Positions 6,447-9,244 of a stretch of 9,244 bases of DNA are shown piece by piece (position 1 is the first letter of the stretch; each line of letters starts with the position of its first letter). Origin of the DNA: Paenibacillaceae bacterium UBA6304 (GTDB lineage: Bacteria; Bacillota; Bacilli; Paenibacillales; Paenibacillaceae); the NCBI GenBank assembly GCA_002439285.1, contig DJTQ01000440.1, positions 1 through 9,244 on the forward strand. The letters run 5' to 3'. The notes under the pieces are model-generated. The model made no database searches. It saw nothing but the letters and a program-made list of their open reading frames with translations, and was not told the DNA's origin. A program made the position numbers and the translations under genes.

Positions 6447-6780
6447 AAAAGAAAAACCTCTCCCGCTCCTGCTACAGCCTATTGGACTGAAGCAGGGGCG
6501 AAAGAGGTTGCTTTCACGGTACCACCCTGATTTTGCCGCCAATTACAATTGGGCGGCCTTTACGGCAACCGTGCGAATGAAAAGCACGGTTCCAAGTACG
6601 ATAACGGGTACGACCCGGCATTCCTTAATCACGACTGCAGCAGATCGGCTGCCGTAGGACTGGGGAAAGCGGCTCCAAGGCGAGTTGGCGACGGGATTAA
6701 GACGGCGATTTCAGCTTGCTCGCCGCTCTCTGGACATAAGGGCCCGTTTAGCCTGCTCCTTTTCATTGCCTGCAATATAC
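6447..6780 (-). ncRNA. Proximal T-box riboswitch of leuA
   Basis: On the minus strand all T-box landmarks appear in order: stem I with the distal-bulge motif CCAGAGAG and an apical hairpin containing GCTGAAA (within 6700-6735), CCTTGGAGC closing stem I's upper part (about 6671-6681), an F-box CCCGTTATCG (6608-6599), an 8-bp hairpin AACCGTGC/GCACGGTT (6592-6568), a GCCGCC/GGCGGC hairpin (6559-6537), the T-box AGGGTGGTACCG (6528-6517) and a terminator (6509-6452). UGGU in the T-box predicts a tRNA with discriminator A, as in tRNA-Leu. Uncharged tRNA-Leu should stabilise the antiterminator and allow leuA transcription. The specifier codon could not be fixed by eye; CUA in GTCCTACGG is a candidate. 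An additional small hairpin GCAGC/GCTGC in the lower stem I region is absent from the distal copy. Confidence 0.9.
6452..6509 (-). terminator. Regulated terminator of the proximal T-box
   Basis: Minus-strand arms beginning AACCTCTTTCGCCCC (from 6509) and ending CGGGAGAGGTT form about 18 base pairs with one mismatch and two G-U pairs, followed by TTTTTCTTTT. The 5' arm directly follows the T-box sequence, so formation of the antiterminator would exclude it. Confidence 0.9.
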
Positions 6781-6794
6781 AAATGTATAAACCT

Positions 6795-6850
6795 AAAAAC
6801 CCCCTTCATCCCCGCACGCCAAACGGCGTACTTTAGGGACGAAAGGGGTT
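6795..6850 (-). terminator. Regulated terminator of the distal T-box
   Basis: Minus-strand arms AACCCCTTTCGTCCCT and GGGGATGAAGGGGGTT pair over about 16 bases; an inner GTACGCC/GGCGTGC stem continues beyond an AAA bulge to a GTTT loop, and a run of T (6799-6795) follows. It sits just after a T-box sequence and would stop transcription before the proximal riboswitch is made. Confidence 0.9.
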
Positions 6851-7115
6851 ATCTTCCGTGGTACCACCCATGTTCACCGCGCCATTCTAACCATGTCACG
6901 GCCTCATTGCCAAATGAAATAGATCCATTTGACGCACGATAACGTGTGCAATTCCGGTCATCCTTACTCCTGAAATTCAGGAATCGGGACAACGGCTCCA
7001 AGGCGAGTCGGCACTCGGGATTAAGACGGCGATTTCAGCTGATACGCCGCTCTCTGGACAAAAGGGCCCGGTCTGGCCTGCTCCTCTTCACTGCCTGTAG
7101 CAATGATGAAAACTT
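6795..7115 (-). ncRNA. Distal T-box riboswitch of leuA
   Basis: A second complete T-box leader lies upstream of the first with no gene between. It has CCAGAGAG and GCTGAAA in the apical stem I, CCTTGGAGC (about 6994-7003), a basal stem pairing TCATC-A-TTGCT with AGTAA-G-GATGA, an F-box in a CACGTTATCGTG hairpin, an AAATG/CATTT hairpin (6930-6912), T-box GGGTGGTACC (6869-6860) and its own terminator (6850-6795). The block 6993-7086 is nearly identical in sequence to 6670-6760 of the proximal leader, including GCTGAAATCGCCGTCTTAAT, so one copy arose by duplication. UGGU again predicts discriminator A. CUG (in TTCCTGAAT) occupies the position of CUA in the proximal copy; UUC is an alternative specifier. 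Confidence 0.88.
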
Positions 7116-7151
7116 GGTGCTATTATATGCCGGTTTCTAAAAATTAGTCAA
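7115..7151 (-). promoter_or_regulatory. Strong promoter of the leuA double T-box leader
   Basis: On the minus strand TTGACT (7151-7146, five of six) and a perfect TATAAT (7127-7122) are 18 bases apart, predicting initiation at the A at about 7115. The start lies just upstream of the basal strand of the distal stem I, as expected. This gives a leader of nearly 700 bases before the leuA ATG. No separate good promoter was found between the two T-boxes. Confidence 0.75.
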
Positions 7152-7335
7152 CATCGATTTTCAAAAAAAATGAGTCTGAGTACGACAAGCCTTGTTACTA
7201 CTGCAGAATTAAAGATAAATTAAATTTAATTAATCATATTAATAGATTTTAATTAATGTCGTGAATTATAAACAATTAACATCATGAAGTTTACATAAAT
7301 ATTTTTATGAAATCCTATTCCATTTCATTTAACTA
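7152..7335. other. AT-rich gap between the leuA promoter and the MFS gene
   Basis: The stretch is very AT-rich, with TTAATTAA-type inverted repeats (about 7218-7257) and a weak hairpin CATAAA/TTTATG (7294-7309). A run of eight T on the minus strand (7170-7163) follows no strong stem. I see no clear intrinsic terminator for the MFS gene and no gene on either strand. Confidence 0.5.
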
Positions 7336-8571
7336 TTAGTGCCCTGCTTCCACATGATCCACATGTTTTACATGATGCTGATTAGCCATAATGAGGATCA
7401 CGGACAATAGAACAAATCCTGCGCCGACGATAAAAGGAACATGAGGGTTAAACCATTCTGCCAACTTACTGGCAAGGAAAGGAGCGATCGCGCCGCCAAG
7501 GAAACGGAGGAAACTATAAGCCGCCGAAGCCGTGGAACGTTCCACAGGCGAAGCGTTCATGACAGCTGCAGTAATCAGCGTATTGTTGTTTCCAAGCAAA
7601 GCACCTGCAACTACAACCGCTGTGATGACGACCCATTGCTCATTCGTCCAAATCCCCATGGCAAGAAGCGCCAATGCAAACAAGAAGAGCATTACACTCA
7701 TAGATTTAACGGTTCCGAAACGTTGTTGCAGTCTCGGCGCCATGAATACCGATGTAAATGCCAGCAGGACGCCCCAGCCTAAGAATACGAAGCCGAGTCC
7801 GTGTTCATCAAGCCCCATAACGAATGGCGCATACGCCATCAAGGTGAAGAAACCAAAGTTATAAAGGCAAGCTGTCAGGCCGAAAATAAGCAACGAACGA
7901 TGTTTAAGCGCACGAAATGGGTCTAGCACCGAGGATTTCGGACGATCTTTCCGCGATACTTCCGATTTCGGCATTAACGTGAATAGACCGATAAAGGCAA
8001 TGACCATCAGCGAAGCCACACCGAGGAAAGGGCCTCTCCAGGTGATCGCTCCCAACCATCCACCGAGCAACGGGCCGACGGAGATGCCAAGTCCTACTGC
8101 TGCTTCGTATAATATTACCGCTTTTGTTGTTCCGCCATTGGATAAGGACACGATAGCTGATAGCGCAGTGGCTACAAAAAGGGCATTCCCGAACCCCCAG
8201 CCGCCTCTTAATCCGATAATCGTCCAAATATTGTCCGATAGGCCGCCCAGTGCGGAAAAAACCGCAATAACAATGATACCGAGCAACAAGGTCCATTTCA
8301 TGCCTAATCTGGACGAAATAGTCCCGGTAACTAGCATAGCTAAGGCCATAACCGCATTATAGCTAGTGAACAATAAGGAAACCTGGCTTTGAGATGCGTT
8401 CAGGTTTTCTGCTATAGCCGGCAAAATCGGATCCACAAGCCCGAGTCCCATGAACGCGATAATTCCGGCAAAAAAAACGGCCCATACGGCCCGTGGCTGC
8501 TTAAAGAAGCCTCCATCCTCCAGTTTGGCCGATCCCGTGTTTGAATCGGTAACCACAACTTGATTAGACAT
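7336..8571 (-). CDS. MFS efflux transporter, DHA1 drug:proton antiporter type
   Basis: The 411-residue protein has about twelve hydrophobic segments and fits the DHA1 (12-helix) drug exporters of Bacillota, resembling YfmO/YceJ-like pumps. Visible family motifs are a motif A variant GTISSRLGMKWT (83-94) between helices 2 and 3, the arginine-bearing helix 4 segment LRGGWGFGNA (121-130), and the exporter-specific motif C GISVGPLLGG (162-171) in helix 5. A polar central loop (about 201-225) divides the halves. The C-terminus has a histidine-rich tail (five His among the last 13 residues), which is unusual but may be incidental. ATG at 8571 has GGGAGAG about eight bases upstream. It is divergent from a MarR regulator whose apparent operator covers its -10 box, which implies repression lifted by a small molecule, possibly a transported compound. 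Substrate is unknown. Confidence 0.85.
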   Translation of the reverse strand: MSNQVVVTDSNTGSAKLEDGGFFKQPRAVWAVFFAGIIAFMGLGLVDPILPAIAENLNASQSQVSLLFTSYNAVMALAMLVTGTISSRLGMKWTLLLGIIVIAVFSALGGLSDNIWTIIGLRGGWGFGNALFVATALSAIVSLSNGGTTKAVILYEAAVGLGISVGPLLGGWLGAITWRGPFLGVASLMVIAFIGLFTLMPKSEVSRKDRPKSSVLDPFRALKHRSLLIFGLTACLYNFGFFTLMAYAPFVMGLDEHGLGFVFLGWGVLLAFTSVFMAPRLQQRFGTVKSMSVMLFLFALALLAMGIWTNEQWVVITAVVVAGALLGNNNTLITAAVMNASPVERSTASAAYSFLRFLGGAIAPFLASKLAEWFNPHVPFIVGAGFVLLSVILIMANQHHVKHVDHVEAGH

Positions 8572-8632
8572 TCATGATCTCTCCCTATAATCTGTATATA
8601 GAATAACGATTCAAATTTACTTTCAAAATAAC

Positions 8633-8672
8633 TAGTTGTATGATGAAAGTACATTATTGTATTATACAACTA
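8633..8672. promoter_or_regulatory. MarR-type operators in the divergent MFS/marR region
   Basis: TTGTAT-T-ATACAA (8657-8669) is a perfect 13-base inverted repeat of the length and AT-rich form common for MarR operators. A further TAGTTGTAT at 8633-8641 pairs as an inverted repeat with ATACAACTA at 8664-8672, giving a second half-site. Together they cover the -10 boxes of both promoters and the marR -35, predicting repression of the pump and autoregulation of marR. Confidence 0.6.
8636..8665 (+). promoter_or_regulatory. Candidate marR promoter
   Basis: TTGTAT (8636-8641, four of six) and TATTAT (8660-8665, five of six) are 18 bases apart, giving a predicted start near 8672. Both hexamers fall in the repeated operator sequence, consistent with autoregulation. 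It is weaker than the opposing MFS promoter. Confidence 0.45.
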
Positions 8673-8688
8673 CAAGTAAATATGTCAA
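8654..8688 (-). promoter_or_regulatory. MFS gene promoter
   Basis: On the minus strand a perfect -35 TTGACA (8688-8683) and a perfect -10 TATAAT (8666-8661) are separated by 16 bases, predicting a start near 8654 and an untranslated leader of about 83 bases. The -10 box lies within the palindrome at 8657-8669, so a bound repressor would block RNA polymerase. Confidence 0.7.
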
Positions 8689-8723
8689 CATACTATTACT
8701 TTAAATTAAGTGAGGTTATCCCC

Positions 8724-9134
8724 ATGAAAGAACAAGATCTGGATATTATCGAAGTAGAACTCGCCATTTTGTATCGTCGTATTTCAAATCGTAAACACGG
8801 TAATTTAGACCGTTCAGCCTATTTGCTCCTTCATCAAATCAATGCCAACGGCGCCGCCGGTGTAAAGGCCCTGGCGGATGAATTTCATCTGGATATTTCC
8901 ACGATCAGCCGTCAAACCGCTGCATTGGAGCAAAAAGGATATGTCTTCCGCACCCCTGATCCTAATGACCGAAGAGCCTATTCTCTTGAGATTACAGAGC
9001 TCGGAAAACAGGAATTATCGAAATCCAAACAAGCCCGTTCCGAAAGAATCGGCCAGCTTATTCGGGATTGGACCGAGGAAGAACAGCATCTCTTCGCGGA
9101 TCTGTTGACTAGGTTGAACCGGACTTTTGACTGA
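8724..9134 (+). CDS. MarR family winged-helix transcriptional regulator
   Basis: The 136-residue protein has the MarR layout: an N-terminal dimerisation helix (about 5-20), a winged helix-turn-helix (about 30-100) with recognition helix around ISTISRQTAALEQKG (58-72) and the wing signature DPNDRRAY (78-85), and a C-terminal dimerisation helix (about 92-135). Such proteins bind palindromic operators as dimers and release them on ligand binding or thiol oxidation; this one has no cysteine, so ligand control is more likely than cysteine-based oxidation sensing. The ATG at 8724 is chosen because GAGG lies eight bases upstream; the open frame continues back to 8640, but that part overlaps the operator and promoter. 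It is divergent from, and very probably represses, the MFS gene. Confidence 0.9.
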   Translation: MKEQDLDIIEVELAILYRRISNRKHGNLDRSAYLLLHQINANGAAGVKALADEFHLDISTISRQTAALEQKGYVFRTPDPNDRRAYSLEITELGKQELSKSKQARSERIGQLIRDWTEEEQHLFADLLTRLNRTFD

Positions 9135-9178
9135 CTCTCTGTTTTTCTGAGCTGATGGTAAATAGGTAAGCGATATAG

Positions 9179-9211
9179 TAGTTTTAGCAGGTAGAAACTA
9201 GATAATTTTTT
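9179..9211 (+). terminator. Possible weak terminator of marR
   Basis: TAGTTTT (9179-9185) can pair with GAAACTA (9194-9200), using one T-G pair, around an 8-base loop; a run of six T at 9206-9211 follows. The stem is AT-rich and five bases separate it from the T run, so efficiency is doubtful. The remaining bases to the window end show no gene. Confidence 0.35.
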
Positions 9212-9244
9212 AGATATACTATTGTGAATTTTTCATATGATGTC

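Noticed and set aside
6549..7140. Plus-strand open frames in the leuA leader, two of which share similar Arg-rich peptides
   Set aside because: They are antisense to the two T-box RNAs. Their similarity to each other reflects the duplication of the riboswitch, not a protein family.
7218..7257. AT-rich inverted repeats as a replication origin or attachment site
   Set aside because: Only simple TTAATTAA-type symmetry is present, with no DnaA boxes, no iterons, no integrase and no flanking duplications.
7532..8362. Plus- and minus-strand open frames within the MFS gene
   Set aside because: They are shadows of the transporter reading frame, with no ribosome binding sites or recognisable domains.
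8640..8723. Upstream ATG extending marR by 28 residues
   Set aside because: The extension overlaps the operator and predicted promoter, encodes residues unlike MarR proteins, and lacks a ribosome binding site; ATG 8724 has one.

Overview
The window looks like an ordinary chromosomal segment of a low-to-moderate GC Bacillota, most probably a Paenibacillus-type member of the Bacillales. This rests on strong AGGAG-type ribosome binding sites, GTG/TTG starts, a Gram-positive lipoprotein signal, T-box control of leuA and the protein families present. There is no sign of phage, transposon, CRISPR or tRNA/rRNA genes. Genus assignment is inference from gene style, not a search result.

Layout. Bases 1-125 hold a possible C-terminal tail of a plus-strand gene and a bidirectional terminator. 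Minus-strand genes follow: a DUF2500 membrane protein (126-533), a 61-residue cysteine-rich protein (762-947) with an FNR/Rex-like box in class II activator position, a lipoprotein with seven Asp-box (BNR) repeats (1106-2413), and a membrane-anchored NodB-type polysaccharide deacetylase (2478-3434). The plus-strand gene for FBP-type L-lactate dehydrogenase (3799-4725) follows a 361-bp divergent intergenic region. Converging on it is leuA (4876-6417, minus), preceded by an unusually long leader of about 700 nt. At the right end a DHA1-type MFS efflux transporter (7336-8571, minus) is divergent from a MarR-family regulator (8724-9134, plus).

How the genes work together. The MFS/marR pair is a self-contained module: a 13-bp palindrome lies over the -10 boxes of both divergent promoters, which predicts repression of the pump and autoregulation. 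The leuA leader carries two complete T-box riboswitches in series, each with its own F-box, T-box sequence and intrinsic terminator, under one strong promoter at about 7115. LeuA synthesis would therefore require two successive antitermination events on uncharged tRNA. The two leaders share long near-identical stem I segments, so they look like a tandem duplication. The ldh gene and the cysteine-rich gene are both plausible low-oxygen functions; only the latter has a visible FNR/Rex-like site. The remaining genes concern the cell envelope.

The most interesting items are the tandem T-boxes, the FNR/Rex-box-controlled cysteine-rich small protein, and a possible structured leader with mutually exclusive pairings ahead of ldh. 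I see no clearly undescribed multi-gene system.
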